DNA from: Haplomitrium mnioides
Lineage: Eukaryota; Marchantiophyta; Haplomitriopsida; Calobryales
Length of the DNA stretch: 38,834 nt
Assembly (NCBI GenBank): GCA_049999725.1
Contig: JBNGIS010010542.1
Location: forward strand, 1-38,834
Direction: 5' to 3'
Part shown: positions 29,551-38,834 of the stretch, piece after piece
Position numbering within the stretch: position 1 is the first letter of the stretch
How the letters are laid out: every line of letters begins with the position of its first letter
Position numbers and translations under genes: made by a program
The notes under the pieces: generated by a model
Seen by the model: only the letters and a program-made list of their open reading frames with translations
Databases searched by the model: none
What the model was told of the DNA's origin: nothing

Positions 29551-30103
29551 TGACAAAGTTTTCAAACGGCAACTAGTCAAAAAATTGACGACTGCTACTA
29601 AAGGGCGAAAGATATTGGGGGTCGAAAAAGCCCCGTTGATGAAGATCAATCCCCTACTCTTATCTTCTACCCCTTGCTATTTTTCTTCACTACTAGAAAG
29701 CAAGAGAGTGGAAGGCGAGACATTTAAATGAAACTTCTGCCATTCCAACAGAAGCAAGTTTTGATGAGCAAGACGAGGACTTATTGTCCTTTGTCGATGG
29801 ACTCAATGTGGCTCATTATCAAGTCCACAGGGAGTCTATTGCTCAACAATTGAAAAGTTTAGTGAAACCAAGATGTTTCACTTTAGCAATTGATGATTTT
29901 CCTTACGGTTGTAATCTTAAAAAATGTAAGCATGATGATTTGGAACTGTTTACAAAGGACAACAATTTTGATATGGTTTCTGCTTTTGTGACTGTTACTA
30001 CTTAAGAGTTTTGGGCTTTTGTGATTATCCACTCCTTCCAATAGTTTGGCATTGTTGAGGATCCTTTGTTGGAGGTTTGTTATGCCATCGACCACAACGT
30101 CTA
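29551..30103 (+). pseudogene. DF methylase exon 3 (motif IV, DFPY)
   Basis: Acceptor ATACAAAG|TGACAAAG; donor TA|GTAGGT at 30103. DKVFKRQLVKKLTTATKGRK at the start, frame breaks in the Ser/Pro-rich stretch, then EASFDEQDEDLLSFVDGLNV and CFTLAIDDFPYGCNLKKCKH. D-F-P-Y-G retains the Asp, Pro and Tyr of motif IV. A stop follows TVTT. I join it to exons 1-2 at 23201-24905, with KE nested between, because the missing exons fit; this is inference. Confidence 0.72.
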
Positions 30104-30199
30104 GTAGGTTTTTTTTTTAATTTTTATATCTGCTAGTTTCTGTATTTTATTTTCCTTTACTTTTTTCCTTTGTCTCATATTTTTTTTTTGTTACTACAG

Positions 30200-30853
30200 G
30201 GATAAAAGTAATATTCATCATTTAGGTGGTCAGCAAATTGCTCACGCCCACGAGTACTAGACTATGGGCTATTGGACTGTGGGCTACTAGACAAAAGAAG
30301 GCAAGCGGAGCATGAAGCTCTTCAACCTACAAGTTGATGATGCCACTGATCAACCTCACCAAATTATGCAAAGTGTGTTTAGTTGTCGGACTGTATCTGC
30401 AAAGCTTTAACATCCAAGAGATGATGCTCATGTGAATGTTTACTAGAAGCATCAAGCTTTGTATAATTTTTTCATTCAAAATTTATCAATAGAGCAAGAT
30501 TGGATTTTGGATCTTTGCTCTAGGTCTAGCACATGCCTTGTTTGTGCTTTGGAGCTGATGCAAAATTACATCACAGTGGAACATAATGGATGACAATCTA
30601 TCTATATGCCTCATAGAGTTTTGACGATGGCTTCTTTGCCATCTGATGCTACCGAGTCGCAGGTTGTATGTGTATACCACAAGGAGCCTATTTCTTCCGG
30701 TACTACAGATGCATCTGAAGATTCTGTAGCAATTTCTGAGACTGGAAGTCTCAACATGACTCTGTAGCGGCTCCAGATGCTGAAGCTTCTCTGGCGATAG
30801 ACTTAGATGAGGCCGTTCCTCTTGAAGAGGATAGGGTTACATCATCAGATTGA
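30200..30853 (+). pseudogene. DF methylase exon 4
   Basis: Acceptor ACTACAG|GGATAAAAG. Has NIHHLGGQQIAHAH, a small WTVGYW duplication (the ACTATGGGCTA segment near 30260-30290 occurs twice), then DWILDLCSRSSTCLVCALEL, where two loop glycines are lost. Next are NYITVEHN, a stop, QSIYMPHRVLTMASLPSD, and an acidic end at TGA 30851-30853. Confidence 0.75.
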
Positions 30854-31020
30854 TGTTATTTTTGTACATAATAAAAAAAAATTTCTCACAAAATATTATT
30901 TGATTCCTCTTCTTTCTTGTAATATTCTAAATCCAATTTAAGTGTTTTCTTCACGATACAATTTCCTTCAAAAAATTATTTTTAAGCAAAACATATTTGT
31001 TTTCATTAAAATTAGTTACA

Positions 31021-31330
31021 AGGTCTATGCTTGTATGGAAGGTCCTTGTGTCCATTTCCTCAGTAGACTATGCTCACATATGCTTCTGTTGTCCATGCGC
31101 GCATTGGCTTTAGTTGTTCAAGCTCATGTGGGCTTTTGTTTTCCATGCATGCATAGGCTTATATTGTTTAAGCTCACTTGGTCTATAGTTCTCCAAGCAC
31201 ACCTTGGTTTTAGCAAAATTTTTACAATTATTTTGCTTCAACAATCCTCTTATGCCTACACATTTGGGTTCCAGTTCATAGTTCATGCATGTGACAACCT
31301 CAACATTCCAAGCGTTTTTTAGCTTTATCA
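31021..31330. repeat. Degenerate palindrome array downstream of DF methylase
   Basis: Units around 31023, 31092 (CCATGCGCGCATTGG), 31142 (CCATGCATGCATAGG) and 31285, more diverged than the homologous arrays of B and KE. Confidence 0.7.
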
Positions 31331-31764
31331 TTCCAAGTGCAAAGTTACTTTGACAGTCTCTATATATATGAGCTTTAAGACTACGCTCCAGAGTTCCAAC
31401 ATGTTTAAGTATATTTTTGAATTGAATATGTTTTTGATAAAATTTGAATGTTTTCATCAATTTGTGATATAAATGATATCTTGGTTAGTTTTTTAAATAT
31501 TTAACAACAAATGACGTATTTATTTTGTATATTTTTTGTTTGGTGATGTTCATGCTTTTTAAAGAAGAAATTATGAAAGAAATTTTAATAATATTTTCAT
31601 AAGAAGATTTGCTTTGAATACATTGTAAATTTGAAATAAGCAATTTTGATATATAAAATTACATTTTTTTTCTTTTGCCAACAACCATTACTAACGTCAA
31701 ATTGATCATTTTGGATGCTAAAATTTCAAAGTTGGTTTTCGAGAACAAAAAATGAAGGAGAAAC

Positions 31765-31799
31765 TCAATAGCGGTCCTTGGTTCAAAGTAGCAGCTACT
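31765..31799 (+). repeat. Right terminus of DF
   Basis: CTCAATAGCGGTCCTTGG then GGTTCAAAGTAGCAGCTACT. Immediately after it methylase exon 4 sequence of copy G begins in mid exon. Confidence 0.75.
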
Positions 31800-31805
31800 C
31801 CAACT

Positions 31806-32278
31806 GTTTTGGCAAAGCTCAAACATCTAAGAGATAATGCTCATATGAATGTCTTACCAAAAGCTTCTAGCTTTATATAACTTCTTTTTTTACCATTTGT
31901 CAACAAAGCAAGATTGGATCTTAGATCTTTGCTCTAGGTCAGTCACATGCCTTGTTTGTGCTTTGCAGTTGGTGCAAAATTGCATCACCATTGAATATGA
32001 TAAACGTCAGTCTATCTATAATCCTTAGAGAGTTTTGACGATGGCTTCTTTGCCATCTGATATGACAGAATCATAGATTATTTATGGGTACCACAAGGAC
32101 TCAACCTATTTATCCTAGTACTGCTAGTACACCTGGCAATTTTGTTGCAATTTTAGGGACTAGAAAGTCTCGGCAAAACTCTTTAGCAGTTGTAGATGCC
32201 GAAGCTTGACTTCCAGTTGATTTAGATGAGACTGTTTCTTCTGAAGAGAATAGGGCTGAAGCTATAGCATCTAAGTGA
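31806..32278 (+). pseudogene. Copy G methylase exon 4, 5'-truncated by DF
   Basis: Starts at the AKLKHLRD segment, frame-shifts through the QKP region, then reads DWILDLCSRSVTCLVCALQL and NCITIEYDKRQSIYNP with stops, and MASLPSDMTES. The natural stop is TGA 32276-32278. The glycine loop is lost (SRSVT). The 5' exons of G would lie on the far side of DF and are not identified. Confidence 0.72.
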
Positions 32279-32468
32279 TGTATTTTTTGAAAATAATGAA
32301 GTATTTTTTTTTCACAAAATATTATTGGATTGTGCACTTGAAATAAGCAATTTGGATGTAAGAAAATACCTTTTTTTATTTGCAAACAAATATTACTAGC
32401 ATCAAGTTAATGATTTTTAATCTTAAAATTTCAAAACTGGTTTTTGTAAACACCAAATGAAACAAGAA

Positions 32469-32505
32469 CTCAGTAGTTGTTCCTAGTTCAAAATAGTTGC
32501 TGCTT
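32469..32505 (+). repeat. Right terminus of copy G
   Basis: CTCAGTAGTTGTTCCTAG then AGTTCAAAATAGTTGCTGC, the most diverged of the four right ends. Beyond it lies intron 2 of the minus-strand copy H. Confidence 0.65.
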
Positions 32506-32593
32506 ACAAACTGGTGACTTAAGAAGTACTTCAAACATATGTTTCTAAAAAAAATGAGCTACCAGCTATATCAAATGCAAAATGAATACTTAC

Positions 32594-32788
32594 CAACAAT
32601 TTTTCAAAACTAGAGGAGAAGGAGTACATCTTCAGCTTTTTAGTATGAAAAGGATGTTTCATCCTTTCCTTCTCCTAAGAAGTAGAGCAAACCTCTATGC
32701 AAAACGACTTCACGATAACTACCAAAACTTTATGTCTCTCTAACTTCCGAGACATCTACTCAATTGAAAGCTCTCCAACTTCCCCTCT
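32594..32788 (-). pseudogene. Copy H methylase exon 2 fragment, cut by element I
   Basis: The donor TTG|GTAAGT (complement of 32588-32593) and the following codons match the end of exon 2 in AC and B, including the GELS segment (ESFQL here). Homology stops at about 32780, where the left terminus of element I begins, so I is inserted in this exon. The other side of H is outside the window. Confidence 0.7.
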
Positions 32789-32791
32789 TTA

Positions 32792-32816
32792 TAGCCGCTA
32801 CTTTGAACCTGAAACA
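32792..32816 (+). repeat. Left terminal inverted repeat of element I
   Basis: CCGCTACTTTGAACC (32795-32809) is the exact inverse of the right-end core GGTTCAAAGTAGCGG of copy B. Extended to 25 bp the two ends agree at 20 positions. It abuts the interrupted exon of copy H on its left and the assembly gap on its right. Confidence 0.75.
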
Positions 32817-32916
32817 NNNNNNNNNNNNNNNNNNNNNNNNNNNNNNNNNNNNNNNNNNNNNNNNNNNNNNNNNNNNNNNNNNNNNNNNNNNNNNNNNNNN
32901 NNNNNNNNNNNNNNNN

Positions 32917-34160
32917 ATTTTTGGTTGCACAAACTCTATGCAAGAATAGACATTGTGCTCTTTGAAACTTATTTTTTGGAAAACAAATTACAAAACATGA
33001 AGAAAATGCCTAAAGGGACTAGAAGTCAATAGAATGAATTTGCAATTGTAGATATAGAAACCCACAAAATGAAACATTGCATGGATTTAGGAGCTCTATT
33101 TTCAAATTCAAGCAAGAAAGAAGCTTTCATTTGTAGTTGAAAATCTATGCACGCAAAAGTTAAAATGGGCATAAAAAAAGGTTTCAGCATTTAAAAATGT
33201 TTTATAATTCAACAAAGCATATACACAAAGGAGCTATAGATCAGAATCAAAAAAGTAATGACTAAGAAGATTGAATTAAAAGTGTAAACAAGAAAAATCT
33301 CCAAGTTTTTGACTTGATTCTACCAAACAAAGGTTTCAAGTTCTTCAAAAGAGTCTTTGACAAGTGTATAATCTAAGCTCTAATTGGTAGTCTTTGTATG
33401 TAGAAGCTTAAGGGTTGTATATGAGAAGTAGAACGTGTGGAAGGCTTCAACTTCCACCTCAAAGTCTATGCACTCATAGGAATCCAAGCTCAACATCTGA
33501 ACACTCCACCCCAAAGTCTATGCTCACATAGAAATCCAAACTCATCATTTGAACACTCCACAACAAAGACTATCAAGAACCTAGGTTTTAGGTTTTGCAG
33601 AAGAGTTTTTGTACGCACAACGTTTCAACTTGTGAATCAAAGTCTATACGCACATATGGTTCAAACTTCTACAACCAAGGATACAAGCGCTAAAGGTTCT
33701 ATTTTTTGCAGCAAACTCTACCCAAGCTAAAGATTTCGTTTTCTAATTTGGAATTTAAAAGTAAAATGGGTATAAAGCTCTACATCTGAGTCAAAGCACG
33801 TCAAAGGTTTTCAGTTTTATATCAAGGTTCTTACGAGCAAAAGATAAGCAGTTAATTTTGGCAGATGCTTTAGCAACACAATAACCTTAAACTCTTCTAG
33901 CAAGCACTAAACAAGGAAAGAACATACCTACATTTTGGATAAGAAAATATTTTACAAACCAAATGAAAATATTAACTAAAGATTTAAGTTTCATTTACAA
34001 ATAATAACATTCAACTTGGAATGACTTACACTAAAAAGTTCAAGATGGCAGGTAAATTCAACAAGCTCCTTCATAACATTCTCACATACTTATAAAATAA
34101 TAATCTTAAATTACAATATAATTTAGAACACACAATATACAATAAAATTTTTAGATTACT
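32917..34160. other. Element I left subterminal region with 52-bp palindrome repeats
   Basis: No gene. AAAGTCTATGC-type units start at 33461, 33513 and 33565, a 52-bp period, and a further palindrome lies near 33640. 33620-34160 matches KE 24910-25421. It is the 3' flank of the transposase gene. Confidence 0.65.
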
Positions 34161-35130
34161 TTAGCCACTCGTCTTGACTTCTTCTTCAAAAGATTCATCA
34201 AGATTTACTTGATATATCTCAATGTTAATGGCAGTGATTGAATCTCTTTGAAACATATCACGATTGATTGCTTTTTGTCTTTCATACTCAAATAGATTTG
34301 ATTAAATGGTAGCTAGAGTGGTTTTCCTCAATTCATTTTTTTTTATAAGAAGAAAATCAAAAAACAAAATCATGATTTGTGTTACATCAAGTACATCAAT
34401 ATATAACTTGGATTTGTGTCTCCCTTTTGTTGTTGCTATTTTGTTTGGGAAGTATTTTCCAAAAAATACATCCTCACCTTCACAAGCAAACCATTGAACA
34501 TGTACTCATTTCGGGTTTGGAGGTTCTTCCTCATCAAATGACAAAACATTAAGAACTTTGGCAACCTAAAATGGTCTGCCATTTGGATCCATAGATGCAA
34601 TAACACAAATAAACATTCTAGCTTTCACCTCATATAGATTGCCAAATTTGTGTCTGTATTAGGTGTTGTGTAAATGAGTCCCTTCTCGCATCCTAGATGC
34701 TCCATCATAGATTGCTCAACATGTAGAAAGTATTTGATGTACTGGAGTTTCTTCTTCTGCCTGTTGAACATCAAGCTGAGAACCTAGATGAACATTTTGA
34801 GAAACATTACAAGTGTTTGTTGGTTGAGAAGGTGGTTAATTTTGCTGAGAGCCCTTGTCTTTTTTTTTTTCAAGGATGTAGACCACAATCTCTTGTTAGG
34901 CAAGAAAAAGTTATTCCACCATTGAATATTAGAATCTGTAAAGAAATTGTAGCAGTTCTCACTTATGTTGTCCTTTGTTGCAAAAACCACTTTTTTGACA
35001 TCAACTTCTCTTTCTTCTTTTTGAGATCATTTGATTTCAGAATATGCTTTGAAAGGAATTAACATCAAACTCAAAATTTCTCGGTCCACTTTAGGTAGGC
35101 ACTTAAGTTGACAAATACCATCTCGAGTTA
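34161..35130 (-). pseudogene. Element I transposase C-terminal exon
   Basis: Collinear with KE 25422-26407. The minus strand includes CLPKVDREILSLMLIPFKAY, NISENCYNFFTDSNIQWWNN, a weaker copy of the PFWVAKVL..V.WF barrel region near 34440-34610, and an acidic tail ending at TAA (34161-34163). Frameshifts and stops are scattered through it. Confidence 0.62.
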
Positions 35131-35291
35131 ACCAAAGTTCATATGTTCAAAATTGTTTGCTCCAAATCTTTTCCTTGGAATCATTAACTAGAACTTGAAT
35201 TGTTGATTAAAGGTAATATCATGTATCCTTTGAACTAGAGAGGGACGTTGTTGTAGAAACATTTTGAATTCCCAAGTTTCCAACAATAGTA

Positions 35292-35696
35292 TTACCTCAG
35301 GTTTAGGATTACACGATAATTAAGCACCTCGCTAAGATTCATAATCGTGAAAGCTTTGACAAATTTCAAATGTTTCAAAAATTGGCTAAACATTTGATTG
35401 ATTTGATTGTGAGTATAGCCAACCATGAGAAATCCCACCTTGATTTTTTGGAAAACATTCTTGGCAATAAGGAGACTAAGATATCCAAATAAGATAGAAT
35501 TCTTATTCTTTAGTGTCGTGTTGTCCAACTGAAGATACAAAGTTGAAGGCAATTGCCCTTCAAAGTCACATAGTATTTTGTTGAGCACAATAGCTGCCAA
35601 ATTTGAATTGCTTATCAAGTTTCCGTAGGTTAAAAAGACCCTTGAAGAAACAACATGAGTGAATATTAAGGCACCAACAACATGCACACCCACCAA
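35292..35696 (-). pseudogene. Element I transposase catalytic exon (DUF7869-like DDE core)
   Basis: An open 134-codon segment reads GVHVVGALIFTHVVSSRVFL, LPSTLYLQLDNTTLKNKNSI and IKVGFLMVGYTHNQINQMFS. I recognise the LQLDN..(E/K)NKN..VGF(L)MVGHTHEDIDQ.FS signature of the DUF7869 family, an RNase-H-fold transposase-like group. The Asp of LQLDN is present. The usual HTHEDIDQ is YTHNQINQ, so three acidic positions are amides. The downstream exon is the C-terminal one at 34161-35130. The family name is from memory and should be tested by profile search. Confidence 0.62.
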
Positions 35697-36507
35697 ACAA
35701 TCTTCATTAATGTTTTATTGTAGCAAAGGCCAGTGTGCAATAGTAGTTTTCTTCTTATCCATTTTATCATTAACAATTCTCAAGTACTTTTGACCATCAG
35801 CATAACAATTTTTTTATGGTCTGCAAGTTTTGTTCTTTTTTTTATTTGTTAGGCACGATGAAGAAACAATTGGCGATTATATTTGACTGCATCATGACAA
35901 AGCATAAAAGACATTAAAGTAGTTCATTAAAACATATGTTGATGTTTCAAACTTCAAAAGACAACCTCAAGCTCTACAAATATTCAATTCATCTTAAACA
36001 AATGTTTGGATCAGTAGAAATGAAAATTTATAAAAAGATTAAAAACAAACTTAAAGTAATTTAAATAAAGGAGAATTTGAATAATATTCACAATAAGTAC
36101 TTGTGTTTGCTTTGAAATAAATAAAAGTTTTGAAAGAAGAAAAACATGACTTGCTAACAAAGAATCACAAATTGGAACTTCAATTTCAAAGGAAGCTTGG
36201 ACTCTTTGTTCGCAAAAGATTAAAAAAACCAGAACAGATCCTATGCGCATATAAGATTAGTTGAAATAACAACTGATTGTATGTGTGTATAGAACTCAAA
36301 GCAACAACAACAATATATTGGCTTGATTTGACTATTGTCACGATAGGTTTTGAAAGAAATAAGAATGAAACCTTTACGTGCATAGGATTTGCAAACAACA
36401 AATTTAAAACGATTCTTGCTATTGTTTATCTAGCAAAAGGCTCTTGATTCAAAGCAACAAAAACAAAACTTGTTGCTAGGCTAGATCACCACCAACAATA
36501 AGATCCA
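35697..36507 (-). other. Element I transposase intron region
   Basis: AT-rich. Includes isolated palindromes (CCTATGCGCATATAAG near 36240, TGTATGTGTGTATAG near 36278, CTTTACGTGCATAGG near 36372) and matches AC 10860-11036 in its proximal part. No exon recognised apart from possible remnants near 35700-35780. Confidence 0.5.
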
Positions 36508-36750
36508 TTTCCTCTCTCTATTCAACTGTAGACAAGGTTTGGATTCAAACTAAAAACAACATACCCTATGTGAGCATAGACTCTCTTCACAACTCAAGTT
36601 GGTAAGAAATATTGGACTCAAATCTTGTTTGTTGAGCAACTTAACAAAACAAATATCTTTTAGCACTAAGTTAAGAAAACATAACATCTCTAGAATTAGG
36701 CCTTGAATCTTGAGAAAAGAGCATAGACTAACCAAAGGTTTCAAAAGAGA
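36508..36750 (-). pseudogene. Element I transposase small exon 3 and adjacent intron
   Basis: The minus strand has SRDVMFS.L.AKR and KLLNKQDLSPIFLTNLSCE, the same as AC 10603-10720. The donor in AC is GTT|GTAAGA and here GTT|GTGAAG. A CTATGCTCACATAGG palindrome follows at once in the intron. Confidence 0.55.
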
Positions 36751-36764
36751 AGAAAATTTGTTAC

Positions 36765-38098
36765 TTTTATTGGACTCAAAGACAGATTTTTCTCACAATG
36801 ATTTTATTTCTTCGCATGTTTTACAAACAACAAATCTATTGCATTTTGGAATTTTTACATTTGGAAAATGAGTGCTTCAATTTTTTGTAAAACCCGAAAA
36901 ACTAAGAATGCAATCAGGATCTTTCTCTTTCAAATAGGGTGTATAGTAGTCATAAACTTCCAATTTTGTAAAATTATCTGGTAAGTTATAAACTTTGTGA
37001 GTGGGCATTTTCTCGCAGTGTCCCTGAAAAAAACTGTTCATCCACTCACGCACAAATACTCCTTTAGCCGATAATTCTCTTGTTCCAAAAATGCCTCTAG
37101 GATATGTATTTTTTAGATTTTGAATCTGATCATTCTCTACTTATAATATTAATTTGAAGGTTCTTCTATAGACAACGGAACTGCCAAGTAGAGTAAACCA
37201 ATTATCCACATCATAGTCTTTTCTTGGTATTCCCCACTGCAATGTGATATCTTGATTCTTCATGCTTTGTTCAAAATATGTTTCTCTCACAATTTTAAGA
37301 AAATATGTCTTGTACAATGATAAGCAATTACTTTGACAACATAAAATTCTTATCAATTTAGAAATTTACATTCCATCAATCTTTTTCTTTACAAAGCTCT
37401 TGTCATGATGGACTTTCCACAAGGAATTTTCACGTAAGATGTTTACCCATTTGGGTTTTGGCCCAAACAAAGTATTCTTATGTTATGCTAGTCGATTTGG
37501 TCCATAGGCAAATCCAGCCATCAAGATATATCATCATCTTGAAGATTCTGATCATCATTATCAACACTGTTTGTTCCTTTGCAATAAGTTTTTGAAGGAT
37601 GAGGTCCTCCCTAAGGATTGGGAGAACAGCACCATGCCAAAATAGAATCCTCATCAATATCTAGAACATTAGGAAATTTTTTTGGCAACATAATCGGTGC
37701 CTTTGGCGATAACTCCAATGAAATATTGATTGATTGAGACTCTTTGCTAGAATCATTTTCTAAACTATCGTCTAAAGATTCCTCTAAAAGAATTTGATTT
37801 GTTTCAAATTTCCTAATCTCATTGCGAGGTCCAACTTGAATTGAAATCACTTGTTGTTTGAGTGGTGCTATCAGAGATAGCAAATCATCTCCAAAATTGA
37901 AATCGTCCACTAACTCTATGTATTTTCTGTTTTGGACAAACATATATTGATCTTGAATTTTGAGATCTCCCTCACATAAGGACGAAGAAAGGTCCACAAC
38001 TATCTAGAAATCTTGAAGTGACTATCTTTTTGTTGATCTGTTAGAGTAGTTAAAAGAAAGATTCAACTTTGACCGCTTGACCGACAACAAAGATCTTG
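36765..38098 (-). pseudogene. Element I transposase exon 2 (N-terminal region)
   Basis: Long exon, minus strand. It begins after a weak acceptor near 38098 with KVESFF. Then IQDQYMFVQNRKYIELVDDF, ESLDDSLENDSSKESQSINI (acidic; open 37611-37997), GWCCSP-like turn, NPNG.TSYVKIPCGKSIMTR, QSMKNQDITLQWGIPRKDYD, FVREWMNSFFQGHCEKMPTH, VYNLPDNFTKLEVYDYYTPY and STHFPNVKIPKCNRFVVCKT. It ends at AATAAAA|GTAACA (36765). The W..F....P......LP...TK..VY..Y and FP.VKIPK.NRF.VC..C motifs are those seen in AC 10220-10546. Several stops are present. Confidence 0.65.
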
Positions 38099-38109
38099 TG
38101 AATGCAAAA

Positions 38110-38266
38110 GGTTGTGTCTTCAATTTTCTGCAAGCAGTGAGTTCCCTCTTTGATTCTTTCTATGTAAGTTGCTTACTCCTGAATCCTATGTGCACATTGG
38201 GTTCACTCCTTGACCCTATGCGTGTATAGGGTTCAATCTCTAATCCTATGCACGCATAGAGTTCAC
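38110..38266. repeat. 30-bp-period palindrome array in element I transposase intron 1
   Basis: CCTATG starts at 38185, 38215 and 38245, exactly 30 bp apart, with two weaker units before. Cores such as CCTATGCACGCATAG. It lies directly after the exon 1 donor. Confidence 0.9.
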
Positions 38267-38429
38267 CTTCTCGATCTTTCTGGGCTAAGTTATTTGATTC
38301 AATAGAAGTTATTTTTTCCTCCAATATACTCACCATCACACTGGACACTTGCCGGTCAAAAGTAACACTTTTCTGTGAACATGAATCTTGGAATTCTAAC
38401 TGCTTCTTGCTTTTAAAAACTCCAGCCGT
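38267..38429 (-). pseudogene. Element I transposase exon 1 (start codon ACG)
   Basis: Aligned with AC MAGVLKDKKRLEFQ; here AGVFKSKKQLEFQDSCSQKS follows ACG (complement of 38427-38429) instead of ATG. A deletion removes the SLEASDG segment; SSVMVSILEEKITSIESNNL follows, and the donor is AAG|GTGAAC. Confidence 0.65.
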
Positions 38430-38834
38430 TGAAAAAACTTACTAAATATCAACTATTTGAAGAAACTATTTTAACAAATATTGTCAACCTCTTATAGCCT
38501 ATTTAAAATAAGTGTTTTTAAAAAAAAAATTTGCAAAACAATAAAATTGTAAACTTTTTGTGAAGAAAATGAAAAAAAAAATTAGAAAGATGAAAATGAG
38601 TGATGCTTTATGTATTAACTTTTTTTTTCTGCACTACACAAACCTTCATGTTAGGAGCTACGCGAATCATTTTTGGTGGGAAAAGGTATTTTTTTGAAAT
38701 TTAGATATAAAATGGGCGATAATAGAAAGTTTCTTTCCATTGTTGCGAGTTCACTTTCTAGTTTGTGTTTTCTTGCCTTCGTTGTATTTGCATTTTCTTG
38801 TTATTTTGCTATTTCTCATTATAATAGCCATTAC
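38430..38834 (+). promoter_or_regulatory. Element I divergent promoter and methylase 5' leader, gap-free
   Basis: The only copy without a gap in the shared promoter. On plus: TATAAAA at 38706-38712, then an imperfect hairpin 38717-38748 (GAAAG TTT CTTTC centre), then a leader matching the complement of AC 9000-9084 to the window end. AC comparison predicts the methylase ATG roughly 60-70 bp beyond 38834. Confidence 0.68.

Larger units (their letters stand above)
32790..38834. mobile_element. Element I: left half of the most complete copy
   Basis: Runs from the left terminus (32792-32816) through a minus-strand transposase gene (stop 34161, start 38429) into the divergent promoter of a plus-strand methylase gene whose exon 1 would start soon after 38834. 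By comparison with copies AC and B, an entire element would be roughly 10-11 kb. A 100-N gap follows the left terminus (32817-32916). Confidence 0.68.

Noticed and set aside
32610-32760. Host exon with splice donor on the minus strand
   Set aside because: It aligns with methylase exon 2 of copies AC and B, so it is part of copy H of the transposon.

Overview
This is a repeat-rich, AT-biased piece of plant nuclear chromosome. It has four 100-N scaffold gaps (320-419, 9085-9184, 23093-23192, 32817-32916). The evidence for a plant is a chromovirus with an initiator-Met-tRNA primer site, a plant-type solo LTR with G-boxes, CCAAT boxes and a TATA box, and spliceosomal introns with good GT..AG borders. 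I cannot name the species. I see no intact host gene, tRNA, rRNA or CRISPR. Almost everything is mobile DNA in decay.

The main content is one DNA-transposon-like family, which I did not find described in my own knowledge. It is present in at least six nested, broken copies, called here AC, B, DF, KE, G/H and I. A whole element appears to carry two genes head to head over a short shared promoter. One is a DDE-type (DUF7869-like) transposase. The other is a four-exon gene of about 980 codons. Its exon 1 encodes an unrecognised N-terminal domain. Exon 2 encodes a lysine-rich linker, a ParB-like domain and a ParB-HTH-like stretch. Exon 3 carries N6/N4 DNA-methyltransferase motif IV (D-I-P-Y). Exon 4 carries the AdoMet-binding motif I (DLCSGSGT). 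A ParB plus N6/N4-methylase architecture is typical of phage and bacterial mobile elements. The element ends share an inverted core, GGTTCAAAGTAGCGG.

Introns and 3' regions of both genes hold tandem arrays of 14-18 bp palindromes (type GTCCATGCGCGCATGGAC). The period is fixed by location: 24 bp in methylase introns, 30 bp in transposase intron 1, 37 bp downstream of the methylase, 52 bp downstream of the transposase. They may be sites for the element's own ParB-like domain (hypothesis).

Layout: 1-1380, repeat family X copy 1, inserted in methylase exon 4 of AC. 1381-8941, AC methylase on the minus strand, with copy B (about 2701-6260, plus) nested in its intron 2. 9360-11036, AC transposase on plus, with two flipped blocks. 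11474-16728, a 5.26-kb chromovirus. 17290-18839, X copy 2 with a 495-bp solo LTR. 18840-22985, DF transposase (minus) split by the 3.3-kb X copy 3. 23201-24905, DF methylase exons 1 and 2. 24906-29424, KE, an internally deleted derivative. 29430-31800, DF exons 3 and 4 and right end. 31806-32505, exon 4 and right end of copy G. 32510-32788, exon 2 fragment of copy H (minus). 32790-38834, element I: left terminus, whole transposase gene on minus and the promoter of its methylase gene, which runs out of the window.

All copies here have stops, frameshifts or lost start or splice sites, so none can be expected to make full-length protein. The paralogs are similar enough that exon borders and motifs can be read by comparing them.
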